Source: Massilia sp. 9096
GTDB taxonomy: Bacteria > Pseudomonadota > Gammaproteobacteria > Burkholderiales > Burkholderiaceae_D
Direction: 5' to 3'
Length of the DNA: 64,000 nt
Assembly (NCBI RefSeq): GCF_000745265.1
Contig: NZ_JQNN01000001.1
Span: 1,364,001 to 1,428,000 of the forward strand
Positions 19,941 to 28,320 of the stretch are shown here, piece by piece. The notes beneath the pieces were generated by a model. The model was not told the origin of the DNA. It saw only the letters and a list, made by a program, of their open reading frames with translations, and did not search any database. The position numbers were made by a program, and so were the translations under genes. How positions within the stretch are numbered: position 1 is the first letter of the stretch; each line of letters opens with the position of its first letter.

Positions 19941-20318
19941 ATGACTGGCACGACCGTAGACCCCAACGCCCCGCAAGCGCCGCGGCCGTCGGTGCTGTCG
20001 CTTGCCATCAAGGAAAAAGCCGCGCTGTATGCGGCCTACATGCCTTTCCTCAAGAACGGCGGCATGTTCGTACCGACCGCCAAGCCGTATAAAATTGGCG
20101 ACGAGATCTACCTGATCCTGTCGCTGATGGACGATCCGAACAAATACCCGATCGCCGGCAAGGTCGCCTGGATCACGCCGCCCGGCGCCAACAACAACAA
20201 GGCGCAGGGCATCGGCGTGCATTTCCCGGCCGACGAAACCGGCCAGCGCGCCAAGCTGCGCATCGAAGAGATCCTGGGCGCCGCACTGCGTTCCTCGCGC
20301 GCGACCCACACGCTTTAA
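19941..20318 (+). CDS. pilZ: PilZ domain protein (type IV pilus PilZ-like)
   Basis: 125-residue PilZ-fold protein. The core contains FLKNGGMFVPT, GDEIYLILSLMDDP, GKVAWITPPGANNNKAQGIG and VHFPADE. It lacks the RxxxR and (D/N)xSxxG c-di-GMP signature, as is usual for the pilus-assembly PilZ, which works in type IV pilus biogenesis with PilB/FimX-type partners rather than as a c-di-GMP receptor. It follows holB by 25 bases with AAAGGA as ribosome site, matching the holB-pilZ context. Confidence 0.88.
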   Translation: MTGTTVDPNAPQAPRPSVLSLAIKEKAALYAAYMPFLKNGGMFVPTAKPYKIGDEIYLILSLMDDPNKYPIAGKVAWITPPGANNNKAQGIGVHFPADETGQRAKLRIEEILGAALRSSRATHTL

Positions 20319-20356
20319 TTGTCCGTTCCATCACCTCCAGCAATCCCAAGCAATCC

Positions 20357-20914
20357 ATGCCGTCCGATTCGAACTCCAGCGTGCAAGCCACGCAGCCAGT
20401 CAACTACGTCCACCGCCTCGCCACGATCGAAGACCTGCCGGCCATCGTCGCGATCTACAATTCGACCATCGCGTCGCGCGAAGTCACCGCCGACACCGAA
20501 CCGATCACGGTCCAGTCGCGCGAAGGCTGGTTCGCCGACCACACCCCGGAACGCCGCCCGCTGTGGGTGATCCACGCCGCGGACGACAAGTCCGGCCAGC
20601 CGGAAGTGGTCGGCTGGCTGTCGTATTCGAACTTTTACGGCCGCCCGGCGTATTCCGGTACGGCCGAGCTGTCGATCTACATCGCCGAGGCCTGGCGCGG
20701 CAAGGGCATCGGCCGCTACTGCCTGGAACAGGCGATGGCGTATGCGCCGAACGTCAAGGTGCACACGCTGCTGGGCTTCATCTTCGGCCATAACGAACCG
20801 AGCCTGGCGCTGTTCCGCAAATACGGCTTCGATACCTGGGCGCATTTCCCGCGCGTGGCCAACCTGGACGGCATCGAGCGCGATCTGATCATCCTGGGCA
20901 AGCGCGTCGCCTGA
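20357..20914 (+). CDS. GNAT family N-acetyltransferase (phosphinothricin acetyltransferase-like)
   Basis: 185-residue acetyl-CoA-dependent N-acetyltransferase. The order of segments IEDLPAIVAIYNSTI, EVVGWLSYSNFYGRPAY, TAELSIYIAEAWRGKGIG (the acetyl-CoA pyrophosphate loop) and a terminal NEPSLALFRKYGF matches the PAT/BAR-like group acting on phosphinothricin or methionine sulfoximine-like amino acids. Substrate not proven. It lies between pilZ and a PEP-CTERM gene, interrupting the common pilZ-tatD order. A strong hairpin follows the stop. Confidence 0.88.
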   Translation: MPSDSNSSVQATQPVNYVHRLATIEDLPAIVAIYNSTIASREVTADTEPITVQSREGWFADHTPERRPLWVIHAADDKSGQPEVVGWLSYSNFYGRPAYSGTAELSIYIAEAWRGKGIGRYCLEQAMAYAPNVKVHTLLGFIFGHNEPSLALFRKYGFDTWAHFPRVANLDGIERDLIILGKRVA

Positions 20915-20934
20915 GGCGCGCGATCGGCTTCGCG

Positions 20935-20963
20935 GATGGGCCGTTCGCGCGGCCCATCGTGTT
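20935..20963. terminator. Bidirectional hairpin between convergent GNAT and PEP-CTERM genes
   Basis: GATGGGCC (20935-20942) pairs with GGCCCATC (20951-20958) around an eight-base loop and is followed by GTGTTT on the plus strand. It is the only obvious terminator between these convergent genes. Confidence 0.6.
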
Positions 20964-21557
20964 TCAGCCGCGCCAGCGCGCCCGCATCCCCAGCACCCCG
21001 AGGCCGGCCAGCAGCAGCGCGAACGTTTCCGGTTCCGGCACTGGCGGCGTCGGCGTGCCGGCGGTGGTCAGGTCGATCATCGCCATCGAGTTCGCGCCGA
21101 TGTTCAGGCCGGCTTCGTTGACGAACACCTGGTTGCCGCTGAAGGTCACCGCCGGTGCATACGTGCTGGCCGGGTCCAGCGTGGCGCCGGTAATGGCCGG
21201 GGCGTTGGCGAAGCTGAACACGAATCCGTTGAAGCCGCCCGCCGTGGCGGCGCCGCCGGCCGAATAATTGAGTTCGATATAGGCGGTGCCGACATCGATC
21301 GCGACCGGCAAGGGCGCCAGGCCGCTCGTCAGCGAGGTGAAGCTTCCGGTGGGAAACTCGGTGCCGGGGCCGACGGTCTGGGTCAGCGCATTCGTCACCT
21401 GCGTGGCGGCGCCCGGGGGCGAGGTGCAGCAATAGCCGGCGACGGTCACCTGGGCGCCGGCCAGGTCTTGCGCCTGTGCCGCGTGCGCCAGCGATAATGC
21501 GGCGACGGTGGCGGTGGCGGCGCTCAAGGTCTTGATGTGGAAAGCTCGGGTTGCCAT
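20964..21557 (-). CDS. PEP-CTERM sorting domain protein
   Basis: 197-residue exported protein. A signal peptide ends near residue 29 (AHAAQAQ). The C-terminus has the PEP-CTERM tripartite signal: VPEPETF, a hydrophobic stretch, then a basic tail (RARWRG). Exosortase recognises this tag and anchors or releases such proteins at the cell surface or in the exopolysaccharide matrix. The middle is Ala/Thr/Gly-rich with no known domain and a CC pair near residue 43. AAGGAGG precedes the ATG. The exosortase is not in the window. Confidence 0.92.
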   Translation of the reverse strand: MATRAFHIKTLSAATATVAALSLAHAAQAQDLAGAQVTVAGYCCTSPPGAATQVTNALTQTVGPGTEFPTGSFTSLTSGLAPLPVAIDVGTAYIELNYSAGGAATAGGFNGFVFSFANAPAITGATLDPASTYAPAVTFSGNQVFVNEAGLNIGANSMAMIDLTTAGTPTPPVPEPETFALLLAGLGVLGMRARWRG

Positions 21558-21727
21558 GGGGTCCTCCTTGATCTGAATCGTTCAGTAGGAGCTTTTCAAT
21601 ATCAAGGTTTGCTTGAGTTATCGTTTGATACTCGTCAATTAGATGTCAGCCGTTTTACGGTAGCGCACTCGGCCTTCACCTGGGCCGCGCCGCCGCGCCG
21701 CCCGCGCGTCTGACGTACAATGGCGCG

Positions 21728-22510
21728 ATGTACATCGATTCCCATTGCCACATCAATTTCCCCGAGCTGGCCGCCCGGATGCCCGAGGTCCTCGCCAGGA
21801 TGGCCGAGAACAAGGTGACGCATGCGCTGTGCGTCTCGGTCGACCTGCCGGCGTTTCCGAGCGTGCTCGCGCTGGCCGAGCAATACCCGCACATCTACGC
21901 CTCGGTCGGCGTGCATCCCGATTACGAGGACACTCCCGAGCCGAGCGTCGAGCAGCTGGTCGACATGGCGCAGCACCCGAAGATCGTCGCGATCGGCGAG
22001 ACCGGCCTGGATTACTACCGCCTCGAGGGCGACCTCGAATGGCAGCGCGAACGCTTCCGCACCCACATCCGCGCGTCGCGCGCGACGCGCAAACCCTTGA
22101 TCATCCACACCCGTTCGGCCAGCGCCGACACCATCCGCATCCTGCGCGAAGAGGGCGCCGGCGTCGAGGCGGGCGGGGTGGCCGGCGTGATGCACTGCTT
22201 TACCGAGTCGCTGGAAGTGGCGCAGGCGGCGATCGAGATGGGTTTTTACATCTCGTTCTCCGGGATCGTCACCTTCAAGAGCGCGAAAGACCTGCAAGCG
22301 GTGGCCAAAGCACTTCCGCTGGACCGCATATTGATCGAAACCGATTCGCCGTATCTCGCGCCGGTCCCGTATCGTGGGAAAATGAACGAACCGGGATACG
22401 TGCCGCACGTCGCGGAGTATCTCGCCACGCTCAAGGACGTGCCGCTGCGCGAAGTCGCGGACCGCACGACCGAAAACTTCTTCGATCTGTTCAACGTGCC
22501 AAGGGACTGA
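21728..22510 (+). CDS. tatD: TatD family metal-dependent hydrolase
   Basis: 260-residue TIM-barrel hydrolase/DNase. Metal ligands are visible in IDSHCHINFPEL (HxH), IGETGLDYY (Glu), LIIHTRSA (His), VMHCFTES (His) and ILIETDSPYLAP (Asp). Members act as 3'-5' exonucleases or deacylases. The order pilZ-tatD is usual in proteobacteria; here a GNAT gene and a PEP-CTERM gene intervene. It is followed by an ankyrin protein four bases later. Confidence 0.94.
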   Translation: MYIDSHCHINFPELAARMPEVLARMAENKVTHALCVSVDLPAFPSVLALAEQYPHIYASVGVHPDYEDTPEPSVEQLVDMAQHPKIVAIGETGLDYYRLEGDLEWQRERFRTHIRASRATRKPLIIHTRSASADTIRILREEGAGVEAGGVAGVMHCFTESLEVAQAAIEMGFYISFSGIVTFKSAKDLQAVAKALPLDRILIETDSPYLAPVPYRGKMNEPGYVPHVAEYLATLKDVPLREVADRTTENFFDLFNVPRD

Positions 22511-22513
22511 ACG

Positions 22514-23224
22514 ATGACCACGCGCCGCCGCTTCCTGACCCTGTCTTCGCTATCCGTGCTGTGGCTCGCCGCCGCCGGACTCGGTCCCGGGTTCGGCATG
22601 CCGGCGACGGCGGCGCCATCATCGAATGCGTCGCCGGAGCAGGTGCGCGACTTCTTCCGCGCCGTGCAGATGGACGACACGCGTACCGTGCAGAGCCTGT
22701 TGCGCGTGGTCGACCCGAACGGCCTGAACCCGGTCGGCGGCGAGCCGGCGCTGGTCGTGGCCGTGCGCGAAGGCTCGATGAACGTCCTCAAGCTGCTGCT
22801 GGCGCATCCGGGCACGCAGGTCGACGCCAGCGCCATGAACGGCAACACCGCGCTGATGATGGCGGCCTACAAGCGCAACATGGCGGCGGTCGAAGCGCTG
22901 CTGGCCAAGGGCGCCGCCGTCAACCGCCCGGGCTGGACCGCGCTGCATTACGCGGCCGCGGGCGGCGACAACGACATCGCGGCCTTGCTGCTCAAGCGCG
23001 GCGCGCGCGTCGATGCGGTGTCGCCGGCCGCCAGCGGCGCCTACACCCCGCTGATGATGGCGGCGCGCGAAGGCCACGAGTACAGCGCGCTGTTCCTGCT
23101 CGAGCGGGGCGCCAATCCCATGCTCAAGAATGGCGAAGGCTTGACCGCCGCCCAGATCGCCGAGCGCGCCGATCACAAGGCCATCGCCGGCGCGATCCGG
23201 GCGCGGCTGCGCGTCGCCCCCTGA
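22514..23224 (+). CDS. Exported ankyrin-repeat protein
   Basis: 236-residue protein with a twin-arginine-like start (TTRRRFLTLSSLSVL) and signal peptide to about residue 36, then four to five ankyrin repeats from about residue 50. Typical repeat cores are NGNTALMMAAYKRNMAAVEAL, GWTALHYAAAGGDNDIAALLL and YTPLMMAAREGHEYSALFLL. The protein is probably periplasmic and acts through protein-protein contact. Only three bases separate it from tatD, so it is cotranscribed; the tatD-ankyrin pair is common in this group. Confidence 0.88.
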   Translation: MTTRRRFLTLSSLSVLWLAAAGLGPGFGMPATAAPSSNASPEQVRDFFRAVQMDDTRTVQSLLRVVDPNGLNPVGGEPALVVAVREGSMNVLKLLLAHPGTQVDASAMNGNTALMMAAYKRNMAAVEALLAKGAAVNRPGWTALHYAAAGGDNDIAALLLKRGARVDAVSPAASGAYTPLMMAAREGHEYSALFLLERGANPMLKNGEGLTAAQIAERADHKAIAGAIRARLRVAP

Positions 23225-23386
23225 TCGTGCGCACGCGTCACCGGCCGCGGCCGCATGTTCGCGCGCGAGCTGATGTTTCGCTACGGCATCAATCCGGCGA
23301 ACTGGCGTCGGATTCCCCCTCAGCTTGGCTCATCGCCGCATGGCCCCGGATCGCATAATGTCGGCATACCACCACTTGGGACGACC

Positions 23387-24316
23387 ATGCTGAACGAACG
23401 CGAAATCGAAAGCTGCTACCTCGGACAATTCATTCCGGTCCACTATCACCACAACATGCTGATGGACCAGAACCGCATGCACAGCTTCAAATCGGCGATC
23501 TTCCACGCCGTCAAGCCGGGCATGAAGGTGCTCGAACTGGGCGGCGGCACCGGCGTGCTGTCTTTCTTCGCCGCGCAGCAGGCGGACAAGGTCTACTGCG
23601 TCGAGTTCAACCCCGACATGGTGCGCGAAGCGCGCCGCTTCCTGGCGATCAACGAGAACGGCCACAAGGTCGAGGTGATCCACGCCGACGCCTTCGAATA
23701 CTTGCCGCCCGAGCCGGTCGACATCGTGATCTGCGAGATGATCCACGTCGGCATGCTGCGCGAAAAGCAGGTCGAGGTGATCGAATCGTTCAAGCGCCGC
23801 TATGCCGCGCGCTTCGGCGGCCCGCTGCCGATCTTCATGCCCGAGGCGGTCATCATGGCGGCCCAGCCGCTGCAGCAGGAATACGATTTCGAAGGTTTCC
23901 ACGCGCCGATCGTGCAATTCCAGCAGACCAATGTGGTGTCGCCGGGCACCGTCGAGCTGGCCCAGCCGGCCGTGTACGGCATCATCGACTTTGCCCAACC
24001 GGTCGACGGCCAGTTCGCCTGGACCGGCCAGTTCCTGGTCGAGAAGGCGGGGCGCCTGAACGCACTGCGCTTCATCACCAAGAACGTGTTGTCGATCATC
24101 GAATCGCGCGGCACCACCATCGACTGGCTGAACCACTACATGATGCTGCCGCTGGCGCAGCCTGTCGACGTGCAGGCCGGCGACGTGGTGCAGGTGAGCT
24201 TCGCCTACCGTGCCGGCGGTTCGATCCCGTCGCTGGAAGCCTCGATGCAGGCCGCCGTGGTGGGACGTGTGACGCAGGAGCAGGGGGCTGACGCGGGCCT
24301 GGCCGTGTTCGCCTGA
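23387..24316 (+). CDS. SAM-dependent methyltransferase (PRMT-like)
   Basis: 309-residue class I methyltransferase. Motif I is VLELGGGTGVLSFFAA, followed by VYCVEFNPDMVREARR and a PRMT-style acidic loop VICEMIHVGM. The C-terminal half resembles the beta-barrel of protein arginine methyltransferases. The start was placed at the ATG giving MLNEREIES because the 44 upstream in-frame codons look non-coding. Substrate is unknown; protein arginine methylation is only a structural suggestion. It stands alone after the ankyrin gene. Confidence 0.8.
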   Translation: MLNEREIESCYLGQFIPVHYHHNMLMDQNRMHSFKSAIFHAVKPGMKVLELGGGTGVLSFFAAQQADKVYCVEFNPDMVREARRFLAINENGHKVEVIHADAFEYLPPEPVDIVICEMIHVGMLREKQVEVIESFKRRYAARFGGPLPIFMPEAVIMAAQPLQQEYDFEGFHAPIVQFQQTNVVSPGTVELAQPAVYGIIDFAQPVDGQFAWTGQFLVEKAGRLNALRFITKNVLSIIESRGTTIDWLNHYMMLPLAQPVDVQAGDVVQVSFAYRAGGSIPSLEASMQAAVVGRVTQEQGADAGLAVFA

Positions 24317-24350
24317 GCGGCGCGGCGCGCGGCCCTTGCGCCGCGCGTTG

Positions 24351-24374
24351 CATCAGCATCAGCATCAGAATCAG
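24351..24374 (+). repeat. CATCAG hexanucleotide tandem repeat
   Basis: Three exact CATCAG units and a fourth variant (AATCAG) run head to tail just after the methyltransferase gene. They are outside any supported gene. Likely a slippage product. Confidence 0.6.
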
Positions 24375-24525
24375 GGGCATCGCCGGCAGCCGTCCCGCTC
24401 ATCCCCGCTTTCCCACCGCTTATCCTTCCTCCTCGCCATCCATCGCATCCGGATTGCGGCCGCCGCGTGCCATCCTTACAGTACACTCCGTAACGTTTCC
24501 ATTCGGTTTCCATACGGAGTCTGCG

Positions 24526-24726
24526 ATGCTGGGTTTCCTCTTCTGGTTGCTGCTGCTGTTCCTGTGCTGGCCGCTGGCCCTGCTGGCGCTGGTCCTGTAT
24601 CCACTGTTCTGGCTGGTCCTGCTGCCGTTCCGGCTGGTGGGCATCGGTGTCGAGGCCGTATTCTCGCTGCTGCGCGCCATCGTGCTGCTGCCGGCGCGCG
24701 TGCTGGGCGGCGGTCCGGTGCGCTGA
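24526..24726 (+). CDS. Small hydrophobic membrane protein
   Basis: 66-residue protein made almost wholly of hydrophobic residues, with a first segment MLGFLFWLLLLFLCW and a second around LYPLFWLVLLPFRLVG, then an amphipathic VEAVFSLLRAIVLLP. A GGAG site lies seven bases before the ATG. No family is recognised beyond a general small inner-membrane protein. It could be part of a stress or envelope response, but nothing shows this. Confidence 0.65.
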   Translation: MLGFLFWLLLLFLCWPLALLALVLYPLFWLVLLPFRLVGIGVEAVFSLLRAIVLLPARVLGGGPVR

Positions 24727-24858
24727 GCGGGGACGTTTCTCCCTTGATGCCCAGCCAGTGTGCGTCGATTAACAGACGCTGGATTGTCGTTCGCCTATCG
24801 TGAAGCTACTGATGGCTTTCGCCTCAATAACTTATAAAACCATTCATAGGAAACGACT

Positions 24859-25095
24859 ATGCGCCTGGATATCTACCGCAGAGCCGAGCAGGACGGCAAA
24901 TTCTCCTACCTGGCCGTGCCCGAGACCAAAAACATCCCCGAGGAAGCCACCAACACCGACTGGGAAGTCGAAGCCCGCGCACTCGAAGTCGACGATGGCG
25001 CCCAGCAACTGGACGACTACGACATCCAGAACCTGTCCGGCCAGCTGGACGAAAAAGGCTACGCAGTCACCTCGAACGAGCACCTGCAGCACTGA
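24859..25095 (+). CDS. Conserved hypothetical small protein (DUF6139-like)
   Basis: 78-residue acidic soluble protein beginning MRLDIYRRAEQDGKFSYLAV. I believe it corresponds to a small conserved family (DUF6139) of Oxalobacteraceae, from memory only. No motifs suggest a function. AAACGAC rather than a strong ribosome site precedes the ATG. Two strong hairpins follow the stop. Confidence 0.65.
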   Translation: MRLDIYRRAEQDGKFSYLAVPETKNIPEEATNTDWEVEARALEVDDGAQQLDDYDIQNLSGQLDEKGYAVTSNEHLQH

Positions 25096-25114
25096 TCCTG
25101 CCGGCAATCGGCGG

Positions 25115-25201
25115 GTTGTCGCGCTCGCACGACAACTCGCCGCCGTGCCGCCCGGATCATGCCGAAGCGGGCGACACACCCTCCAGTCGAGGGAGTGTCG
25201 C
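25115..25201 (+). other. Two consecutive strong hairpins upstream of LpxO-like gene
   Basis: GTTGTCG/CGACAAC (25115-25121 with 25130-25136) and GGGCGACAC/GTGTCGCCC (25167-25175 with 25193-25201, extended by an inner CCTC/GAGG pairing) lie in the 168-base gap. Neither has a long T run. They could end the upstream transcript or fold in the leader of the next gene. Confidence 0.5.
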
Positions 25202-25263
25202 CCTACGGCCGTTGAACGCCTATGGTATCCTTGCGACCTTGATTCGAAGTGTCTGGAGGCGCA

Positions 25264-26163
25264 ATGAAGTGGGCAGTTATCGGTTTTCTCATCCTTTCCG
25301 TTCTGCACATCCATTTCCGCGGTAAGGTGCGCCTGCCGTTCGGCCGCCAGTTGTTCGACCATTCGTCGTTCATGGCGCCGATCAATATCTTCATGCACTT
25401 GTTCTCGCGCGTGCCGAGCACCCCGTACATCCCGGTGCGCGAGTTCCCCGAGCTGTCCGTGCTGCAGGAAAACTGGCCTGTCATCCGCGAGGAGGGCCTG
25501 AAGCTGATCGAAATGAAGAAGATCAAGGCCTCCGAACAGAACAACGACGCCGGCTTCAATTCCTTCTTCAAGACCGGCTGGAAGCGCTTCTACCTGAAGT
25601 GGTACGACGCCAGCCACCCGTCGGCCGAGCGCCTGTGCCCGCGCACCCACGCGCTGCTGGCCGGCATCCCTTCGGTCAAGGCCGCGATGTTCGCCGAGCT
25701 GCCGCCGGGCGCCAAGCTCAACCCGCACCGCGACCCGTTCGCCGGTTCGATGCGTTATCACCTGGGCCTGGCCACGCCCAACGACGACCGCTGCTTCATC
25801 GAAGTCGACGGACAGCGCTACAGCTGGCGCGACGGCCAGGGCGTGATCTTCGACGAAACCTATATCCACTGGGCCGAGAACACCAGCGGCCAGGACCGCC
25901 TGATCCTGTTCTGCGACGTCGAGCGCCCGATGCGATTCCGCTGGGCGCAGGCGGTCAACCGCTGGCTGGGCCGGACGATGATGACCGCCGCCGCTTCGCC
26001 CAACGAGACCGGCGACCAGACCGGCCTGGTCAGCAAGCTGTTCAAGATCTCGTATGTGATGGGCCAGTACCGCCGCCGCTACAAGGCCTGGAACAAGACC
26101 GCGTACAAGGCGACCAAGGTCGCGCTGGTGGTGGCGCTGGCCGCGCTGGTTTACTACATCTGA
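25264..26163 (+). CDS. lpxO: Aspartyl/asparaginyl beta-hydroxylase family, LpxO-like lipid A hydroxylase
   Basis: 299-residue Fe(II)/2-oxoglutarate dioxygenase. There is an N-terminal membrane anchor (MKWAVIGFLILSVLHIHF) and a C-terminal hydrophobic helix (VALVVALAALVYYI). The core has LNPHRDPFAGSMRYHLGL (HxD iron ligands), GQGVIFDETYIHWAEN (second His) and DRLILFCDVERPMRF. Length and topology match LpxO, which 2-hydroxylates the secondary acyl chain of lipid A at the inner membrane. GGAGG precedes the ATG at 25264. The exact substrate (lipid A versus ornithine lipid) cannot be fixed from sequence. Confidence 0.8.
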   Translation: MKWAVIGFLILSVLHIHFRGKVRLPFGRQLFDHSSFMAPINIFMHLFSRVPSTPYIPVREFPELSVLQENWPVIREEGLKLIEMKKIKASEQNNDAGFNSFFKTGWKRFYLKWYDASHPSAERLCPRTHALLAGIPSVKAAMFAELPPGAKLNPHRDPFAGSMRYHLGLATPNDDRCFIEVDGQRYSWRDGQGVIFDETYIHWAENTSGQDRLILFCDVERPMRFRWAQAVNRWLGRTMMTAAASPNETGDQTGLVSKLFKISYVMGQYRRRYKAWNKTAYKATKVALVVALAALVYYI

Positions 26164-26183
26164 TCCTGGCTCGAGCCAAAACG

Positions 26184-26211
26184 AAAGGGACCACGCGTGG
26201 TCCCTTTTTTT
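26184..26211 (+). terminator. Intrinsic terminator after LpxO-like gene
   Basis: AAAGGGACCACG and CGTGGTCCCTTT form a perfect 12-base stem with almost no loop (26184-26207), followed by further T residues to 26211. It may also slow transcription arriving from the convergent Fap-like operon. Confidence 0.85.
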
Positions 26212-26222
26212 ATCGGTGTGGC

Positions 26223-26250
26223 ACGCGTCACGCGAATTCACGTGACGCGT
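26223..26250. repeat. 28-base near-perfect palindrome centred on GAATTC
   Basis: The arms from 26223 and from 26250 match as inverted repeats with one mismatched pair; ACGCGT marks both ends. It lies eight bases beyond the stop of the FapF-like gene. The 14-base perfect palindrome CGTGACGCGTCACG overlaps its right end (26241-26254) and recurs at 36824-36837. Confidence 0.7.
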
Positions 26251-26257
26251 CACGTCA

Positions 26258-27769
26258 TCACAGGTTGAACGGCACCCGCACCATCAGCGTCACGTCCGGG
26301 GTGTCGCGCGTCATGCCGGCGCCGACCGAGACGCTCAGCGAGCGCTTGTCGTTCAGCTTGTACGAGTAGCCCAGCAGCAGCGTGCCGAGCTGGACGCGCA
26401 CCGAACCCGGCACCACCACGCCGCCCTGGTAGGTGCGGCCGACCGAGTTGTGGTCGTAGCCGATGCTGAACGACGCCTTTTCGTTGAGCGCCAGGCCCAT
26501 GCCGAAGTTAAAGCCGAACACGTCGCCCGGGCGCACTTCACCCAGGTATTCCTGTTCGCCGCTCAGCACGGTGCGGTAGACGTTGTCGCGCTTGAAGTTC
26601 TTGGTGTAGCTGAAGGTGCCGAAGAAGATCGCCGGGTCGGACGGCATCAGCCAGGTCAGGCTCGGCTGCAGCGAGTAGAAGCCGGAGCCGGTCGGCAGGT
26701 CGAGCGGGAGGCCGGTGCCGGTCACGTTCTGGCCGATGCAGCGGGTCTGGCAGTCGGTCACGACCTGGAACGGATCGCGTCCGGTGCGGGTCTTGAAGCG
26801 CAGGCCGCCGATGAAGTAGGGCTTGTCGACGCCGCCGTCGTTGAGCTGGTAGCGCCCCGCCAGTTCGATGTCGCCGACCGCCTTGCCGCTGGTCTCGAAC
26901 ACATTGTCCTGCGAGGTGCCGGTGAAGATCTCGCGGCTGATGGTCGAGTCGCTGCGGTAGATGTAAGGCACCTTGGCCTCGACTTCGACGCGGTTGGTCA
27001 GGCCGTAGCGGAAGGTGGCGGTGGCGCTGGTGGTGTTGTTCTTGACCTCGCGCACGTCCAGCAGGCCGATCAGCAGCGCGGGGATCACGGTATAGCCGAC
27101 CAGTGCCACGCGGTTGCTCGACGAATAGCTGTACGACACCGACGGCTCGAACACGGCGTGGCCCTTGGGCGTGAGCACGCCCGGCGTTTCGAACAGCGTC
27201 GAGGCGGCGACCGCCTGGGTCTGCTGTTGCTGTTGCTGTTGCTGGCTCTGGGCCGGCGCCGCGCCGACCGGTGCGATCCCGGTCTGGTCGGCCGCGGCCA
27301 CCGCGCCTGCGCCGCGCAGCGGCGCCAGGTTCGACGGCGGCACGTAGCCAGGCGCGTACGGCACCGGGCCGGCCGCGGCCGGGATGGCGGTCGGGACCAC
27401 CACGCCCTGGGCCGGGTAAGCGCCGGCGACGGCGGCCGGGACCGGTGCCGGTACCGGTGCAAGCGCGGGTGCAGGGGCCGGCGATGTCGCAACCACGGGC
27501 GCAGCTTGCGCCTGCGGATCCTGCACCGGGCCGTTGCCGGTGCCGCGCAGTCCCGACAGTTGGGACGCGCTCGCCGCGGGGGCGGGCGCCGCGCCGCCGG
27601 CGCGCAGCTGGCGCTCGAGGTCGTCGACGCGCGCACGCTGCTCTTCCAGCTGCTGCCGCATGATCTTGATCTGCTCCAGCAGTTCCGGGCCGGTCTGGGC
27701 TGCCGCTGGGAGGGTTGCCAGGGCCAGGCTGGCGCCGATCACGCTGGTCAGCGCTGGAAGTTTTTGCAT
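26258..27769 (-). CDS. FapF-like outer-membrane beta-barrel with N-terminal coiled coil (amyloid secretion pore candidate)
   Basis: 503-residue exported protein. A signal peptide ends at about residue 25 (LPAAAQ). Residues 27-57 form a heptad coiled coil (ELLEQIKIMRQQLEEQRARV and on). An Ala/Pro linker covers 60-170 and a Gln tract about 175-183. From about 195 alternating hydrophobic and aromatic strands form a barrel that ends in VTLMVRVPFNL, a terminal Phe-x-Leu typical of outer-membrane proteins. This order (coiled coil, flexible linker, barrel) is that of FapF, the trimeric pore exporting Fap amyloid subunits. The barrel also resembles the 'transporter/phenol degradation MetA-like' family. 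It is the last gene of the operon. Assignment rests on architecture and neighbours. Confidence 0.7.
   Translation of the reverse strand: MQKLPALTSVIGASLALATLPAAAQTGPELLEQIKIMRQQLEEQRARVDDLERQLRAGGAAPAPAASASQLSGLRGTGNGPVQDPQAQAAPVVATSPAPAPALAPVPAPVPAAVAGAYPAQGVVVPTAIPAAAGPVPYAPGYVPPSNLAPLRGAGAVAAADQTGIAPVGAAPAQSQQQQQQQQTQAVAASTLFETPGVLTPKGHAVFEPSVSYSYSSSNRVALVGYTVIPALLIGLLDVREVKNNTTSATATFRYGLTNRVEVEAKVPYIYRSDSTISREIFTGTSQDNVFETSGKAVGDIELAGRYQLNDGGVDKPYFIGGLRFKTRTGRDPFQVVTDCQTRCIGQNVTGTGLPLDLPTGSGFYSLQPSLTWLMPSDPAIFFGTFSYTKNFKRDNVYRTVLSGEQEYLGEVRPGDVFGFNFGMGLALNEKASFSIGYDHNSVGRTYQGGVVVPGSVRVQLGTLLLGYSYKLNDKRSLSVSVGAGMTRDTPDVTLMVRVPFNL
27222..27248 (-). repeat. CTGTTG hexamer repeat encoding a Gln tract
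   Basis: About four tandem six-base units code for consecutive Gln residues in the linker of the FapF-like protein. Length changes in six-base steps would keep the reading frame. Confidence 0.6.
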
Positions 27770-27793
27770 ATTCTTTTCTCCGTGTTGGGATTG

Positions 27794-28309
27794 CTACCTG
27801 CCGTTGGCGGCCGTGTTCAATGCGTTGGCGAGGGTGGAGCCGAAATTCATGCTCTGCAACATGCCTCGCGCGTTCACGCTGGCGTTAATGATAGTCTGAT
27901 TATTGATGAGCTGGTCGTTCAGTGTGTTCTGGATCACGGTGCCGCCCAGCGCGTTCTGCCCGAGATTGACCGCAAGGTTGTTGCCGACCCCGTTCTGGAC
28001 CAGGCGCAGCTGGCCGATGGCCTCCTGCGACAGCGTGGCCTGGCCGCTGGTCAGCTTGCCCAGGTCGCCGAAATTGATCTGCGTCTGGTCGACGGTGATG
28101 CCGTTGATGCTGACGATGCGCTCGAGGCCGAGCGTCACCGACATGCCGTTGTCGGTGGTGAAGCCGCCACGGTAATCGTCGAGCGAGCTCGCATCGACCG
28201 CGTTGGCGGCGCTGAACAGGTCTGCTTGCCCTTCCTGCGCGCGCGCGCTGCTCTGCAGTACGAGCGCGGCGCAGGCCAGGACGAGTCCGATCGGGACGTT
28301 CAGGCGCAT
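27794..28309 (-). CDS. Small secreted Asn/Gln-rich protein of the Fap-like operon
   Basis: 171-residue exported protein with a signal peptide to about residue 24 (SSARAQ). The C-terminal third is rich in Asn and Gln with beta-prone spacing: GTVIQNTLNDQLINNQTI and INASVNARG. This resembles amyloid-core repeats. Its place between the C39 peptidase and the barrel gene matches FapE in the Pseudomonas order, but no clear sequence match can be claimed. CAGGAGAC precedes the ATG, 11 bases after the peptidase stop. A minor fibre subunit or chaperone are both possible. Confidence 0.65.
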   Translation of the reverse strand: MRLNVPIGLVLACAALVLQSSARAQEGQADLFSAANAVDASSLDDYRGGFTTDNGMSVTLGLERIVSINGITVDQTQINFGDLGKLTSGQATLSQEAIGQLRLVQNGVGNNLAVNLGQNALGGTVIQNTLNDQLINNQTIINASVNARGMLQSMNFGSTLANALNTAANGR

Positions 28310-28320
28310 GGTGTCTCCTG

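Noticed and set aside
23255..23386. Upstream extension of the methyltransferase start
   Set aside because: The 44 extra codons look non-coding and the family-like sequence begins at the ATG at 23387.
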